Shown piece after piece: positions 26,125-36,380 of a DNA stretch of 64,000 nucleotides. A program made the position numbers and the translations under genes. The notes beneath the pieces are model-generated. The model saw only the letters and a list, made by a program, of their open reading frames with translations. It was not told where the DNA came from and searched no databases. The stretch comes from Winogradskyella costae (GTDB lineage Bacteria; Bacteroidota; Bacteroidia; Flavobacteriales; Flavobacteriaceae). Location of the stretch: contig NZ_JABFDK010000003.1 of assembly GCF_013403865.1 (NCBI RefSeq), positions 124,001-188,000 on the forward strand, read 5' to 3'. Each line of letters starts with the position of its first letter. The first letter of the stretch is position 1.

Positions 26125-27018
26125 ATGAAGTTCGGACGTGTAGATAACCCTGGAGATATAGATTTCACTTTACCAAAGGATCACTCGGATACTTTAAAAG
26201 TATTACAAAAAAAAACGTCAGAGAATTTCAATGTTTTTGTTGGCTGTGCGAAATGGAATAGAGCAGATTTAAAGGGCTTTTACCCTAGAGGCACTAAAGA
26301 CGAATTAGAATACTACTCACGTCAGTTTAATTCTATAGAATTAAATGCTACGTTTTATAGGATATTTCCTCCCGAACAGTTTTCAAAATGGTATGATAAA
26401 ACACCTCCTAATTTTAGATTTTTTCCAAAAATTAATCAAGAGATTAGTCATTGGAAACGCTTAAGTGAAGATATTACACCAATAGTTGACAACTACCTAT
26501 ATAGTGCTATAAACTTAAGAGAGAAGCTCGGTTGTGTTTTTCTCCAAATGCACAATAATTTTGCACCAAAAGATTTTGATCGTGTTGTAAATTTTGCGCA
26601 AAGCTGGCCAAAGGAAATACCTTTAGCCATTGAGTTTAGGCACACGGACTGGTACAACGATAAGGCTATAGCTGAAGACTTATATCAACTTTTAGAAGAA
26701 AACAACATTTCAAATATCATAGTAGACAGTGCTGGTAGACGCGACATAATGCATATGCGTTTAACTAATTCTAGGGCTTTTGTGCGTTATGTCGGAGCTA
26801 ATCATCAAAGTGATTACGAAAGATTAGACGAATGGGTAGATCGATTAAAATTATGGAAAGCTAATGGTGTAGAAGAAATTGACTTTTTTGTGCATCAGAA
26901 TATTGAAAAAGAATCACCTTTACTATCTACTTATTTTATAAAACAATTAAATGCTGAATTGGGAACGAATTTAAAAATCCCGAACGACACTATAGTTACA
27001 CAACAAAAACTTTTATAA
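26125..27018 (+). CDS. DUF72 domain-containing protein
   Basis: The 297 residues fit the DUF72 TIM-barrel family: VFVGCAKWNRADLKGFYP near residue 35, the ARG-free EYYSRQFNSIELNATFYRIF segment, then FRFFPKINQEISH and IPLAIEFRHTDWY. The family is widespread and cytoplasmic, with unknown function. It has its own -7 box and no obvious operon partner; the thioesterase gene starts 47 bases later and may be co-transcribed. Confidence 0.9.
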   Translation: MKFGRVDNPGDIDFTLPKDHSDTLKVLQKKTSENFNVFVGCAKWNRADLKGFYPRGTKDELEYYSRQFNSIELNATFYRIFPPEQFSKWYDKTPPNFRFFPKINQEISHWKRLSEDITPIVDNYLYSAINLREKLGCVFLQMHNNFAPKDFDRVVNFAQSWPKEIPLAIEFRHTDWYNDKAIAEDLYQLLEENNISNIIVDSAGRRDIMHMRLTNSRAFVRYVGANHQSDYERLDEWVDRLKLWKANGVEEIDFFVHQNIEKESPLLSTYFIKQLNAELGTNLKIPNDTIVTQQKLL

Positions 27019-27065
27019 TAATAAACCTTAGGTCAGAGACTTAGTGGTTAATAACAAAAAAACAT

Positions 27066-27461
27066 ATGAGATTTCACACAAGAAAATGGGTAAAACCGGA
27101 AGATTTAAACCCTAATGGCTCGTTATTCGGAGGACAACTTTTAGCATGGATTGATGAAGAAGCTGCGCTTTATACCATAATTCAATTTGAAAATTCTAAA
27201 ATTGTCACCAAGTTTATATCCGAAATTAATTTTATGAGTTCTGCCGTACAGGGAGATATCGTTGAACTAGGCATTGAGGTAATTAAATTTGGTAAATCAT
27301 CGCTAACCTTAAAATGCGAAGCCCGAAACAAAATGACTAGAGAAACCATATTAACAGTCGATAACATTGTAATGGTTAATTTAGGAGCCGACGGTAAACC
27401 TGCACCACACGGAAAAACTAGAGTTGAGTTTGTTAAAGATAGGCTATATACTGGACTTTAA
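27066..27461 (+). CDS. Acyl-CoA thioesterase of the hotdog fold
   Basis: The 131-residue protein has the hotdog-fold signature LNPNGSLFGGQLLAWIDEEA, with the catalytic acidic residue in the WIDEEA helix, and the hydrophobic strand SLTLKCEARNKMT. This matches YciA/acyl-CoA thioester hydrolases, which cleave acyl-CoA to free acid and CoA. It converges with the MscS-type gene, overlapping its end by 4 bases. Confidence 0.88.
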   Translation: MRFHTRKWVKPEDLNPNGSLFGGQLLAWIDEEAALYTIIQFENSKIVTKFISEINFMSSAVQGDIVELGIEVIKFGKSSLTLKCEARNKMTRETILTVDNIVMVNLGADGKPAPHGKTRVEFVKDRLYTGL

Positions 27462-28696
27462 CTTTTAGTACCTAGAGATAGCTCGTAAATTTCTAAATCA
27501 AAATATTTTACAGAAGCGAGTATATGATCAAAAATATCTCCTAATATATATTCATAGTTTTTCCAACGTTGATCACTGCTAAATGCATAAATTTCCATCG
27601 GAATACCCTGTGAGGTGGGTTCTAACTGACGCACCATTAAAGTCATGTCCTTATTTATGGCCGAATGATTTTCAATATATGTTTGGAGGTATTTTCTAAA
27701 TACGCCAAAGTTGGTTAGATTTCTACCGTTAATTAAAATAGACTTATCTACATTATGTTGCGTATTGTAAGTTTTAATTTCAGTAGCTCGTGTTTTGATA
27801 TACTCAGAAATTAATTCAATTTTCCCAAAACGTTCAATATCGTCATCACTAAGAAAATTAATTGTGGATGTTTTAATAATAACAGAACGTTTAATACGTC
27901 GTCCGCCAGAATCCATCATACCTCTCCAGTTCTTAAATGAATCTGAAATTAAAGCATAAGTTGGAATGGTAGTTATCGTTTTATCCCAATTCTGAACCTT
28001 TACAGTGGCTAGGTTAATTTCAATAACATCACCATCAGCACCATATTTTTCAAATGTTATCCAATCACCAATTCTCACCATATCATTTATGGACACTTGG
28101 ATACTGGCAACAAAGCCTAAAATGGTATCTTTAAAAATTAAGATTATTACCGCAGAAGCAGCACCTAATGTAGTTGCGAATTTTATAAATGAAACCCCTG
28201 TAACAATAGCTAGAATAGAAAAGAATCCAAGAAGCCACGCAAAAATCATAAAGACCTGTACATAGCTGTCAACAGGTTTGTCTTTATAAGCATCTAGAGT
28301 TTTTAAGTAATCTTTTATAGAACTTAGGAAGCTTCTAATAATTTGAAGCGTTAAAACAATGGTTATAACCTTTAGCGTTTTTTCAATAATGTTTTGTGCA
28401 ACTTCAAAATCTGTAAACACCTGAGGCACAAATTCTATGAGAATTAGCAATGGAATAATATGAGCTATATTTCTCGGTAATTTATTGGTGATTAATATAT
28501 TATCAAAATCGGTCTTAGTCCGTTTCGCAACACTTGCTGAAAATCTCCAAAGAAAACGTTTCGTAATATAGTCTACAACAAACGCAATAAGTATTAATCC
28601 TAGCAGAAGACCGAGCATATTGAGATACATCGCCGTATCTTCGGATAGCCCTTTTTCTATTAGAAAATCGTATAAAGTATGTCTTAAGTTAAGCAC
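27458..28696 (-). CDS. Large MscS/YbdG-type mechanosensitive channel
   Basis: The 412-residue protein resembles the YbdG/MscM branch of MscS channels: several N-terminal transmembrane helices, a pore-lining helix (FATTLGAASAVIILIFKDTILG) and the beta domain motif IGDWITFEKYGADGDVIEINL. The extended C-terminus (about 300-412) is characteristic of YbdG. It overlaps the DUF3817 gene upstream by 8 bases, so the two are probably translated together. A second, small MscS is at 23125. Confidence 0.9.
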   Translation of the reverse strand: MLNLRHTLYDFLIEKGLSEDTAMYLNMLGLLLGLILIAFVVDYITKRFLWRFSASVAKRTKTDFDNILITNKLPRNIAHIIPLLILIEFVPQVFTDFEVAQNIIEKTLKVITIVLTLQIIRSFLSSIKDYLKTLDAYKDKPVDSYVQVFMIFAWLLGFFSILAIVTGVSFIKFATTLGAASAVIILIFKDTILGFVASIQVSINDMVRIGDWITFEKYGADGDVIEINLATVKVQNWDKTITTIPTYALISDSFKNWRGMMDSGGRRIKRSVIIKTSTINFLSDDDIERFGKIELISEYIKTRATEIKTYNTQHNVDKSILINGRNLTNFGVFRKYLQTYIENHSAINKDMTLMVRQLEPTSQGIPMEIYAFSSDQRWKNYEYILGDIFDHILASVKYFDLEIYELSLGTKS

Positions 28697-28982
28697 GTTT
28701 TTTGTTTAAGTATTTTTTGTCAATATAGAAGGTTCCAAATGGAATAATAGAAGCGAATAAGACAATCCAAAGTGTACGTGTTGGCCATTTCATATCGCTA
28801 CTGATTAACACAGCAATAACCACATAAGCCATAAATAAAATACCATGTGGCATACCTAATAATTTCACATACTGAGGGTCTTCATATAAGTATTTTACAG
28901 GCGTTGCTATAAACAATAATAGGATATATGAAACACCTTCTAACAAAGCTACAATCCTAAAAACAGGTAATAATTTTGGCAT
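28689..28982 (-). CDS. DUF3817 domain-containing membrane protein
   Basis: The 97-residue protein has three transmembrane helices and the pattern of DUF3817: an N-terminal FRIVALLEGVSYILLLFIATP helix, PHGILFMAYVVIAV in the middle and PFGTFYIDKKYL at the end. The function is unknown. It overlaps the start of the MscS/YbdG-type gene by 8 bases, which suggests coupled expression. Confidence 0.88.
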   Translation of the reverse strand: MPKLLPVFRIVALLEGVSYILLLFIATPVKYLYEDPQYVKLLGMPHGILFMAYVVIAVLISSDMKWPTRTLWIVLFASIIPFGTFYIDKKYLNKKRA

Positions 28983-29116
28983 AACATTAAATTTTGTGCA
29001 AAAATACTCTAGAATTAAGTAATAAGAGAAGATTTTAACAGCTTTTAATAAATTAAGAAAAAACTAAAATTCTATTATTATATTTAGCGATATTTTTAAT
29101 CCATTAGCTTGTATTT

Positions 29117-31585
29117 ATGAGAAAAATTCTAACACTTACATTATGTTCCTTCGTTTTATTGTCTTGTGCAACAGCACAATCAGTAGGTGATAAAAAATCA
29201 AATAGTCAGTCAGCACAGTCAAAAACGCCAGCTCCGAAAAAGAGTGCTAGTAAAATAAAAGATTATGACAAAGTGATTACAAAAGACGCTATTTCAGATA
29301 AGGGACTATTTGATGTGCATGTGGTAGATGAGAAGTACTATTTTGAAATACCAATGGAGCACCTCAATACAGATATGTTATTGGTGAGCCGTTTTGCAAA
29401 ACTACCTTCAAATTTAGGTGGAGGTTATGTAAATGCAGGTACAAAAACCAATACACGAATGATTAATTGGGAACGTTTTAAAAACAAAATTCTTATAAAG
29501 GAAAAATCGTCAAGTGCTGTCGCTTCGGATAGTTTACCTATTAATGTCTCTGTAAAATCTAACAATTACGAGCCTACATTATATGCTTTTGATATTGCTG
29601 CATTTTCTAAAGATTCATCCGCAGTAGTGATTGATGTAACAAGTTTTTATAACTCAGACGTTAAAGCGATCAGCGGATTAGGATCACGATTGAGATCAAC
29701 TTATAAAGTAAAAAATTTAGACAAGACAAGAAGTTTTATTAATTCCGTAAAAAGTTTTCCTGAAAATATTGAAGTGATTCAAGATTTTACTTATAATGCT
29801 TCTAATCCTCCAGTAAATACTGGTGACGAAACGATTAGCATACAAATGAATCAATCGATGATTCTATTACCAAAAACACCAATGCAACCACGTCTTTTTG
29901 ATGAACGCGTGGGGTGGTTTACTTTGAGTAATTATGATTATAGCAGTGAAGAATTAAAATCGGATAGAAAAACGTATTTAAGACGTTGGAAATTAGTTCC
30001 AAAAGATATTGAAGCTTATAATAGAGGTGAGTTAGTAGAACCTATTAAACCTATCGTTTATTATTTAGATCCTGCGACTCCAATGAAGTTCCGATCTTAT
30101 ATGAAGGAAGGTATTGAACTTTGGCAAAAGGCTTTTGAAGCCGCTGGTTTTAAAAATGCAATTATTGCAAAAGACCCACCTACTATTGAAGAGGATCCAG
30201 ATTTTAGTCCAGAAGATATTAGATATTCAGTGGTAAGATACGTCGCTAGTACAACAAGAAACGCAACAGGACCAAGTGTTTCAGATCCTAGAAGTGGTGA
30301 AATTATTGAAAGTGATATTATTTGGTACCATAATCATTTACGTTCGTACCGTAATCGCTACATGTTAGAAACGGGAGCTGCAAATCCGTTAGCTAGAACA
30401 TTAAATACTCCGGACGCAGAAATTGGTGAAATGATGAAAATGGTCATTGCACACGAAGTTGGTCACACCTTAGGCTTACCGCATAATATGAGTGCAAGTT
30501 ATGCTTACGATGTAGAAAGTTATAGAGACGGCAACTTTACACAAAAGAATGGCATTGCAGCGACCATAATGGATTATGCACGTTATAATTACATAGCACA
30601 ACCCGGTGATGAAAATATTAGGTTTATAAGACAGTTAGGACCATACGATCACTATGCTATTAATTTTGGTTACAGATATATTGACGAGACCAAATCTCCT
30701 GATGATGAAAAAGAGACGTTAAATAGTTGGATTATAGAAAAATCTGGTGATGCTATTTATAAATTCGGAGGTCGTGGAAGTTATGATCCCACAGCACAAA
30801 CTGAAGATATAGGGAATAATAGTATTAAGGCAAGTACATATGGACTTAATAATTTAAAAATTGTTGCTAAAAATTTACCAAACTGGACGAGTGATCAAAC
30901 CGATAATTACGAAGACCTAGAAGAACTCTATGGAGAATTATTAAGTGTTTGGAGTAGGTATGTAGGTCATGTGGTAACTCATGTCGGTGGAGTAGTAGAA
31001 GAAATTAAAAATCCATCTCAACAAGGTGATGTCTACAATCCTGTTTCTAAATCTAATCAGAAAGCAGCCTTAAGTTGGCTGCAAACAAATGCATTTGAAA
31101 CACCAAACTGGTTAATAGATAAATCGATTCTTCAAAACATTAATTATGCAGGTTATACTGATCGTATCAGAAGTTTACAGGCAAGACACTTAAATAATTT
31201 ATTAAATTTTGAACGCTTAGGTCGATTAATAGATCACAATGCTTTGGATTCTAAAAATTATTCAGCATTAGAATTATTGAGCGATATTAGAATAGGTATA
31301 TGGTCAGAATTGAAATCGGGAACTAATGTTTCAATTTTTAGACGTAATTTGCAACGTGTTTATTTAGATGCGATGTTCGCATTGATGACGGAAGATTTGG
31401 ATCCAAATCGTAGCAGACAATATTTTAATGTTAATCAGTCGGACGTTAGAGCATTAGTTAGAGGAGAATTAGAAGTTGTAAAGCGCATGCTGAATTCAAC
31501 TTCCAAAACATCAATAAATACAGAGACTAAGTACCATTATCAAGACGCAATAGAACGTATTAATACCATTTTAAACCCAAAATAA
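29117..31585 (+). CDS. Zinc-dependent metalloprotease lipoprotein (DUF5117/DUF4953 type)
   Basis: The 822-residue protein has a lipoprotein signal ending in LLSC, a basic Ser/Ala-rich linker, then the DUF5118/DUF5117 N-terminal region and a metzincin-like catalytic domain with HEVGHTLGLPH (zinc-binding histidines and general-base Glu, near residue 448) and a Met-turn candidate (AATIMDYARY). This is the common flavobacterial family of large envelope metalloproteases. The gene is followed after one base by a DUF4251 gene. Confidence 0.92.
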   Translation: MRKILTLTLCSFVLLSCATAQSVGDKKSNSQSAQSKTPAPKKSASKIKDYDKVITKDAISDKGLFDVHVVDEKYYFEIPMEHLNTDMLLVSRFAKLPSNLGGGYVNAGTKTNTRMINWERFKNKILIKEKSSSAVASDSLPINVSVKSNNYEPTLYAFDIAAFSKDSSAVVIDVTSFYNSDVKAISGLGSRLRSTYKVKNLDKTRSFINSVKSFPENIEVIQDFTYNASNPPVNTGDETISIQMNQSMILLPKTPMQPRLFDERVGWFTLSNYDYSSEELKSDRKTYLRRWKLVPKDIEAYNRGELVEPIKPIVYYLDPATPMKFRSYMKEGIELWQKAFEAAGFKNAIIAKDPPTIEEDPDFSPEDIRYSVVRYVASTTRNATGPSVSDPRSGEIIESDIIWYHNHLRSYRNRYMLETGAANPLARTLNTPDAEIGEMMKMVIAHEVGHTLGLPHNMSASYAYDVESYRDGNFTQKNGIAATIMDYARYNYIAQPGDENIRFIRQLGPYDHYAINFGYRYIDETKSPDDEKETLNSWIIEKSGDAIYKFGGRGSYDPTAQTEDIGNNSIKASTYGLNNLKIVAKNLPNWTSDQTDNYEDLEELYGELLSVWSRYVGHVVTHVGGVVEEIKNPSQQGDVYNPVSKSNQKAALSWLQTNAFETPNWLIDKSILQNINYAGYTDRIRSLQARHLNNLLNFERLGRLIDHNALDSKNYSALELLSDIRIGIWSELKSGTNVSIFRRNLQRVYLDAMFALMTEDLDPNRSRQYFNVNQSDVRALVRGELEVVKRMLNSTSKTSINTETKYHYQDAIERINTILNPK

Positions 31586-31586
31586 C

Positions 31587-32048
31587 ATGAAAAAATTACT
31601 CTTATTAACTTTGCTTTTTAGTATTTCCTTTACATCTTTCGTGACTTCTCAGTCCAAAATGAGCCAAAGAGAAACTTTTGAAACCACTTATCAAAATACA
31701 AAAGCGACAGTTAAAACGCAACATTATCAATTTGTTGCAGACGTGATCTATGATGGCCAACAACGAGAAATACTCAATGGTGACAGCAATCAAATAGATA
31801 TTAATAACCTAAATGTAAAAGGTATTTTACATGGTTTTTCAAAAGATAAAGCAATTTATACTTTAAAAGAGACTAATAGTGATATTAACACAATAGTTAA
31901 CGATGAAAATCAGCAGATTTCTATTGTTGTTAAGATGTCGTCTTATAGTATAAATATTGAAGTGAAACCAAACGGTAATGCATTCTTAACGCTAACAGGA
32001 AATGACATTAGTAAGCAGGAGTACGCTGGTAAATTGGTCAGAATTTAG
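31587..32048 (+). CDS. DUF4251 domain-containing exported protein
   Basis: The 153 residues begin with a signal peptide (MKKLLLLTLLFSISFTSFVTSQ) and fit DUF4251, a short beta-rich periplasmic or outer-membrane-associated family in Bacteroidota. The start lies directly after the metalloprotease stop, so the two are one transcription unit and the proteins may work together. The function is unknown. Confidence 0.85.
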   Translation: MKKLLLLTLLFSISFTSFVTSQSKMSQRETFETTYQNTKATVKTQHYQFVADVIYDGQQREILNGDSNQIDINNLNVKGILHGFSKDKAIYTLKETNSDINTIVNDENQQISIVVKMSSYSINIEVKPNGNAFLTLTGNDISKQEYAGKLVRI

Positions 32049-32142
32049 AATTATTTGACTTTTATATGGTTATTTAGCAAGTAAATTGTGTATTTTCAAA
32101 TAGAATAATGATTAACAATTTAAATATTTGGTATAGATATTG

Positions 32143-32150
32143 TATCTTTG
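32143..32150 (+). promoter_or_regulatory. -7 box and long leader of the cold-shock-domain gene
   Basis: TATCTTTG fits TAnnTTTG. A start of transcription just after it would give a leader of about 140 nt before the ATG at 32303, as is common for thermosensing cold-shock mRNAs. Leader structure was not predicted. Confidence 0.4.
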
Positions 32151-32302
32151 TCATCGGTTCATTGGAGATATACTACACAAATAACATAACTCTTTAAGTT
32201 ATTTTACTAGATTTTAATACTATTCATTGTTAAGTTGATTAACTTGTTTGCATTATAAATATTTTCAAAAGCACACACACATATTAATTTTTAAAACTAC
32301 GA

Positions 32303-32764
32303 ATGGCTAAATCACAACAGACTTTTAGTAAAAGTGAAAAAGAAAAAAAACGATTAAAAAAACGAGAAGACAAGCGCAAGAAAATGGAAGCGCGTAAACT
32401 CAACAGAGATGAAAATGGTTCAGAGGGAATCCCGATTGCTTATGTAGATCATAATGGTAATCTTACAGATACTCCTCCAGATCCAACAATGAAGGTGAAG
32501 GTAAAAGCTGAGAATATTGTTCTTGGTATTCCTACAAAAGAGGAGTCAGACGAAGAACCGTTTGATCCAATCAGAAACGGAAAGGTTTCTTTTTATGATA
32601 ACTCCAAAGGTTTTGGATTTATCATAGATATTGAAACTAATGAAAAGCATTTTACGCACGTCAGTGGAATTATTGACGAAATAGCAGAAAACGATAAAGT
32701 TACTTTCGAATTAGAGAAAGGACAACGTGGAATGAATGCTGTTAGAGTAAAGCAAGCAGAATAA
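32303..32764 (+). CDS. Cold-shock-domain protein with a basic N-terminal extension
   Basis: The 153-residue protein combines a strongly basic N-terminal segment (about 1-35; KSEKEKKRLKKREDKRKKME) and a linker with a C-terminal cold-shock domain (about 88-153). The domain has RNP1-like GKVSFYDNSKGFGFI and a RNP2-like HFTHVS. It should bind single-stranded RNA and may act as an RNA chaperone. It is longer than classical CspA. A short CspA-like protein is at 44388. Confidence 0.88.
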   Translation: MAKSQQTFSKSEKEKKRLKKREDKRKKMEARKLNRDENGSEGIPIAYVDHNGNLTDTPPDPTMKVKVKAENIVLGIPTKEESDEEPFDPIRNGKVSFYDNSKGFGFIIDIETNEKHFTHVSGIIDEIAENDKVTFELEKGQRGMNAVRVKQAE

Positions 32765-32783
32765 TTTTAAATTACAAATATTG

Positions 32784-32820
32784 AAAGCCATTATAGTTTA
32801 CTATAGTGGCTTTTTTTTTT
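32784..32820 (+). terminator. Terminator after the cold-shock-domain gene
   Basis: AAAGCCATTATAG pairs with CTATAGTGGCTTT across TTTA (one G-T pair) and is followed by a long T-run. Confidence 0.9.
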
Positions 32821-32918
32821 TGTTTTGAATTTATCATTTTTATATTTTTTTAAAGTTTTAAAAACCGACCTCTAAAAAACTTCGTAGGTAGAGAAACAAT
32901 TAATTTAAAACTTAAACT

Positions 32919-33494
32919 ATGAAAACGAAAACATTTATTTCAACAGCATCATTAGCTATCGCATTATTATTTGGAACTACAGCAATGGCTCAAACCAAAA
33001 TGAAAAAAGACACAAAGATGGTTGGAGGCGCCGAGATGTACCCTACTAAAGACATTGTTAGTAATGCTGTAAATTCTAAAGATCATACAACATTAGTTGC
33101 TGCTGTTAAGGCTGCAGAATTAGTAGAAACGCTACAAGGCGAAGGCCCTTTTACTGTGTTTGCTCCAACTAATGCAGCTTTTGATAAACTACCTGAAGGT
33201 ACAGTTACATCATTATTGAAACCTGAAAACAAAGGGAAACTTCAATCGGTATTAACATATCATGTCCTTGCTGGTAAATTTAGTGGCAAAGAAATTATGA
33301 AAGCCATAAAAAAAGGTAATGGAAAGGCAACGTTTAAAACAGTTAACGGTGATATGATAACAGCAATGATGGATGGTAAGGCACTAGTTTTAAAAGATAG
33401 TGCAGGTAATAAATCTATGGTTACAATTGCAGATGTTAACCAGTCAAACGGTGTAATTCATGTTATTGACACTGTAGTATTGCCAGGAATGTAA
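32919..33494 (+). CDS. Fasciclin-domain exported protein
   Basis: The 191-residue protein has a signal peptide (about 1-24, ending MAQ) and one fasciclin (FAS1) domain: PFTVFAPTNAAFDKLPEGTV and VLTYHVLAGKFSGKEI, ending in VIHVIDTVVLP. FAS1 proteins are secreted or surface adhesion proteins. It is a single gene with its own terminator. Confidence 0.93.
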   Translation: MKTKTFISTASLAIALLFGTTAMAQTKMKKDTKMVGGAEMYPTKDIVSNAVNSKDHTTLVAAVKAAELVETLQGEGPFTVFAPTNAAFDKLPEGTVTSLLKPENKGKLQSVLTYHVLAGKFSGKEIMKAIKKGNGKATFKTVNGDMITAMMDGKALVLKDSAGNKSMVTIADVNQSNGVIHVIDTVVLPGM

Positions 33495-33558
33495 TTTTTT
33501 TTTACTCAAATAAAGAATTAGTTTGTAATGTTTGGTTGGTGTTAATACTAATTCTTTG

Positions 33559-33589
33559 AAGCACAAGTTTAAACACTTGTGCTTTTTTT
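33559..33589 (+). terminator. Terminator after the fasciclin gene
   Basis: AAGCACAAGT pairs with ACTTGTGCTT across a short loop and is followed by a seven-T run. Confidence 0.9.
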
Positions 33590-33619
33590 ATATATTTATT
33601 TTTTCTTTATCAAATTACT

Positions 33620-34096
33620 ATGCACCCTAAACTAATAGAATCCTCTCAAATTAATGTGATAGGGTTATCTACAAGAATTAAATTACATGAACAACATAAA
33701 ATAGTAGCGCTTTGGAAACAGTTTATGCCAAGAAAACAAGAATTAGATAATTGTGTTTCTGAAAAATTAATAGCTATGCAAGTCTTTAGCTTGGATAAAA
33801 ACGGTGATCCAAAACAGGACTTTGATATTTGGGCATGTGCTGAAGTCGATGATTTTAATTCTATACCACAAAATCTGAAAAAATTTACAATTCCTAGTGG
33901 TAAATATGCCGTGTTTCTTCATAAAGGGACCGATGCTAGGTTGACTTATGAAAACATAATGTCTAAGTGGTTAGAAAATTCTGGCTACGCGATTGATGAT
34001 CGGCCGCATTTTCAGGTGATGGGAGAAAAGTATAAAAATGGTAGTCATGATTCTGAAGAGGATTTTTATATTCCTATAAAATCAATTAAAAGTTAA
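33620..34096 (+). CDS. GyrI-like effector-binding domain protein
   Basis: The 158-residue protein fits the GyrI/AraC effector-binding (SOUL-related) fold: KFTIPSGKYAVFLHKGTDAR and the acidic C-terminal strand EDFYIPIK. Stand-alone members bind small hydrophobic or cationic compounds. There is no DNA-binding domain. It converges with topB, overlapping its end by 11 bases. Confidence 0.8.
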   Translation: MHPKLIESSQINVIGLSTRIKLHEQHKIVALWKQFMPRKQELDNCVSEKLIAMQVFSLDKNGDPKQDFDIWACAEVDDFNSIPQNLKKFTIPSGKYAVFLHKGTDARLTYENIMSKWLENSGYAIDDRPHFQVMGEKYKNGSHDSEEDFYIPIKSIKS

Positions 34097-36320
34097 CTCT
34101 AAAATCACAACCACGCTTATAGTTACTGCAACCGAAAGCAGTTTTACCTTGCAGAACTTGCCCTGTTTTGCATTTCGGACAAACGTCTCCAGCTTTGAGT
34201 GCTGGTTTCTTAATAGTTTGCTTTGGTTCAAACTTCAGTTTAAAGTTGTCCGTAAAACGGAGTAACCCTTCTTGTGAATTTCCTTTAACCTTAAAGCCTT
34301 TTAAGTTTACTGTAGAGCCTTTAGTAATTAACCGAATATATTGTTTTTCAGATATTTTCTTTTCGCCTAAGCTAAATGGTAAGGTAAAATCACAAGACTT
34401 GCTATAAAGACTACAACCATATGCGGTTTTTCCTTTTAAAAGTGACCCCGTTTTACATTTAGGACAAGAACTGCCAACTAAAGCTGTCGTTTTTGTTTTC
34501 GACTTTGATTTCGTTTTCCCAGCAGGCTTGTTGTTAACTGCTGAAATTCGTGTTTGAACCTTTTCACTTCTCACTTCATATACTAAAGCATCAACCATAC
34601 GTTTCATGCCTTTTATAAATGCGCTTGCCGTGTATTCTCCTTTTTCAATATCTTTTAATTGCTTTTCCCACGTTCCAGTAAGTTCTGCAGATTTTAAGAG
34701 CTCATTTTGAATGGTGTCTATCAATTGAATACCCGTAATAGTTGGTAGAATTTGCTTTTTATTTCGTTTAATGTACTTACGCCTAAACAGCGTCTCAATA
34801 ATATTGGCGCGTGTCGACGGACGACCAATACCGTTTTCTTTCATTAAGTCTCTTAGTTCTTCATCTTCAACTTGTTTACCTGCTGTTTCCATAGCACGCA
34901 GTAATGTCGCTTCTGTATATTGGTTGGGAGCTTTAGTCTGCTTTTCTAAAAAGGATGGTTCATGCGGACCTTTTTCACCTTTAACAAAGGACGGTAGTAG
35001 ACTATCTTTTGTTTGACTAGGAACAGTTGAGGCATCTTTCTTCTCAAAAACAACACGCCAGCCTTTAGACAAAATTTCTTTTCCTGTAGTTTTAAAATTA
35101 ACATCAGCTGCTTTTCCGATAACGGTGGTATTGGATACCTTACAATCATCATAAAAAACAGCGATAAAACGTTTAACGATAATATCATAAACTTGCTGCT
35201 CGTTATATTGCAAATGTGTTTGCATCCCTGTTGGAATGATCGCATGGTGGTCCGTTACTTTTTTATCATTAAAGACGCGTGAAGACTTCTTTATCTTTTT
35301 GTTTAATAAGGGGGCTGTAAATGTTGAGTAATCAGTTAATTTAGATAAAATACCATTAACTTTTGGGTACACATCATTCGGTAAAAATGTAGTATCTACT
35401 CTAGGATAGGTTACAGCTTTTTTTTCGTATAATTTCTGTGCAATTTTTAGGGTATCATCAGCTGAAAATCCAAATTTCGTGTTACAGTAAACTTGCAATC
35501 CTGTTAAATCAAATAATTTTGGAGCATATTCTGTTCCTTTCTTTTTAGTGATAGAAACGATTTCAAAGTCGTGCTCTTTAACTTTTTTTGCTAAAATTTC
35601 ACCATCTTCCATTTTTAAAAAACGGCCTTCTTCATAGCTAAACAGCGTATCTCTATAAAGTGTTTGCAATTCCCAATAGGGTTGTGGTACAAAGTTCTCA
35701 ATCTCTTTAAAACGATTTACAAGCATTGCGAGGGTAGGGGTCTGAACACGTCCAACAGACAGTACTTGCTTATAACCGCCATGTTTTACAGTGTAGAGTC
35801 GCGTAGCGTTAATCCCCAGAAGCCAGTCACCAATAGAGCGTGAAAAACCAGCATAATAAAGATTGTCGTAATTTTCAGAAGGTTTAAGATTATTAAAACC
35901 TTCTTTGATGGCTTCAGTTGTTAAAGACGAAATCCAAAGACGTTCTACCTTCCCTTTGTAGTTGGCTTTATTAATCACCCAACGTTGAATGAGTTCTCCT
36001 TCTTGGCCGGCATCACCACAGTTAATGACAACATCTGCTTTGTCAAATAAACTTTTTACAATTTTGAATTGCTTCTTAATTCCATCATTATTAGCCACTT
36101 TAACTTCAAATTTTTCAGGAAGCATAGGTAAGTTGTTTAAATCCCAACTTTTCCAATAGGGTTTATAGTCAACAGGTTCAAATAACGTGCAGAGATGCCC
36201 AAAAGTATAGGTTACAGCGTAGCCATTGCCCTCATAATAGCCATCACGTTTGGTGGTAGCTCCTAACACAGAGGCGATTTCTCTAGCAACACTTGGTTTT
36301 TCGGCAATACAGACTTTCAA
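34086..36320 (-). CDS. topB: DNA topoisomerase III
   Basis: This type IA topoisomerase relaxes and decatenates DNA. The 744 residues have the TOPRIM domain (about 1-140; MKVCIAEKPS and CGDAGQEGEL with Asp103), the cleavage domain with active-site Tyr305 in VTYPRVDTTF, and a C-terminal tail with two zinc-ribbon-like repeats (CPKCKTGSLLKGKTAYGC and CPKCKTGQVLQGKTAFGC). A Lys/Thr-rich linker (AGKTKSKSKTKTT) precedes the tail. It overlaps the GyrI-like gene at its 3' end. Confidence 0.95.
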   Translation of the reverse strand: MKVCIAEKPSVAREIASVLGATTKRDGYYEGNGYAVTYTFGHLCTLFEPVDYKPYWKSWDLNNLPMLPEKFEVKVANNDGIKKQFKIVKSLFDKADVVINCGDAGQEGELIQRWVINKANYKGKVERLWISSLTTEAIKEGFNNLKPSENYDNLYYAGFSRSIGDWLLGINATRLYTVKHGGYKQVLSVGRVQTPTLAMLVNRFKEIENFVPQPYWELQTLYRDTLFSYEEGRFLKMEDGEILAKKVKEHDFEIVSITKKKGTEYAPKLFDLTGLQVYCNTKFGFSADDTLKIAQKLYEKKAVTYPRVDTTFLPNDVYPKVNGILSKLTDYSTFTAPLLNKKIKKSSRVFNDKKVTDHHAIIPTGMQTHLQYNEQQVYDIIVKRFIAVFYDDCKVSNTTVIGKAADVNFKTTGKEILSKGWRVVFEKKDASTVPSQTKDSLLPSFVKGEKGPHEPSFLEKQTKAPNQYTEATLLRAMETAGKQVEDEELRDLMKENGIGRPSTRANIIETLFRRKYIKRNKKQILPTITGIQLIDTIQNELLKSAELTGTWEKQLKDIEKGEYTASAFIKGMKRMVDALVYEVRSEKVQTRISAVNNKPAGKTKSKSKTKTTALVGSSCPKCKTGSLLKGKTAYGCSLYSKSCDFTLPFSLGEKKISEKQYIRLITKGSTVNLKGFKVKGNSQEGLLRFTDNFKLKFEPKQTIKKPALKAGDVCPKCKTGQVLQGKTAFGCSNYKRGCDFRVNF

Positions 36321-36380
36321 AAAATATGAATTTAAGGAGTGCGAAAATACAGAAATTTATAAATGAAAAGCGTATTTTTT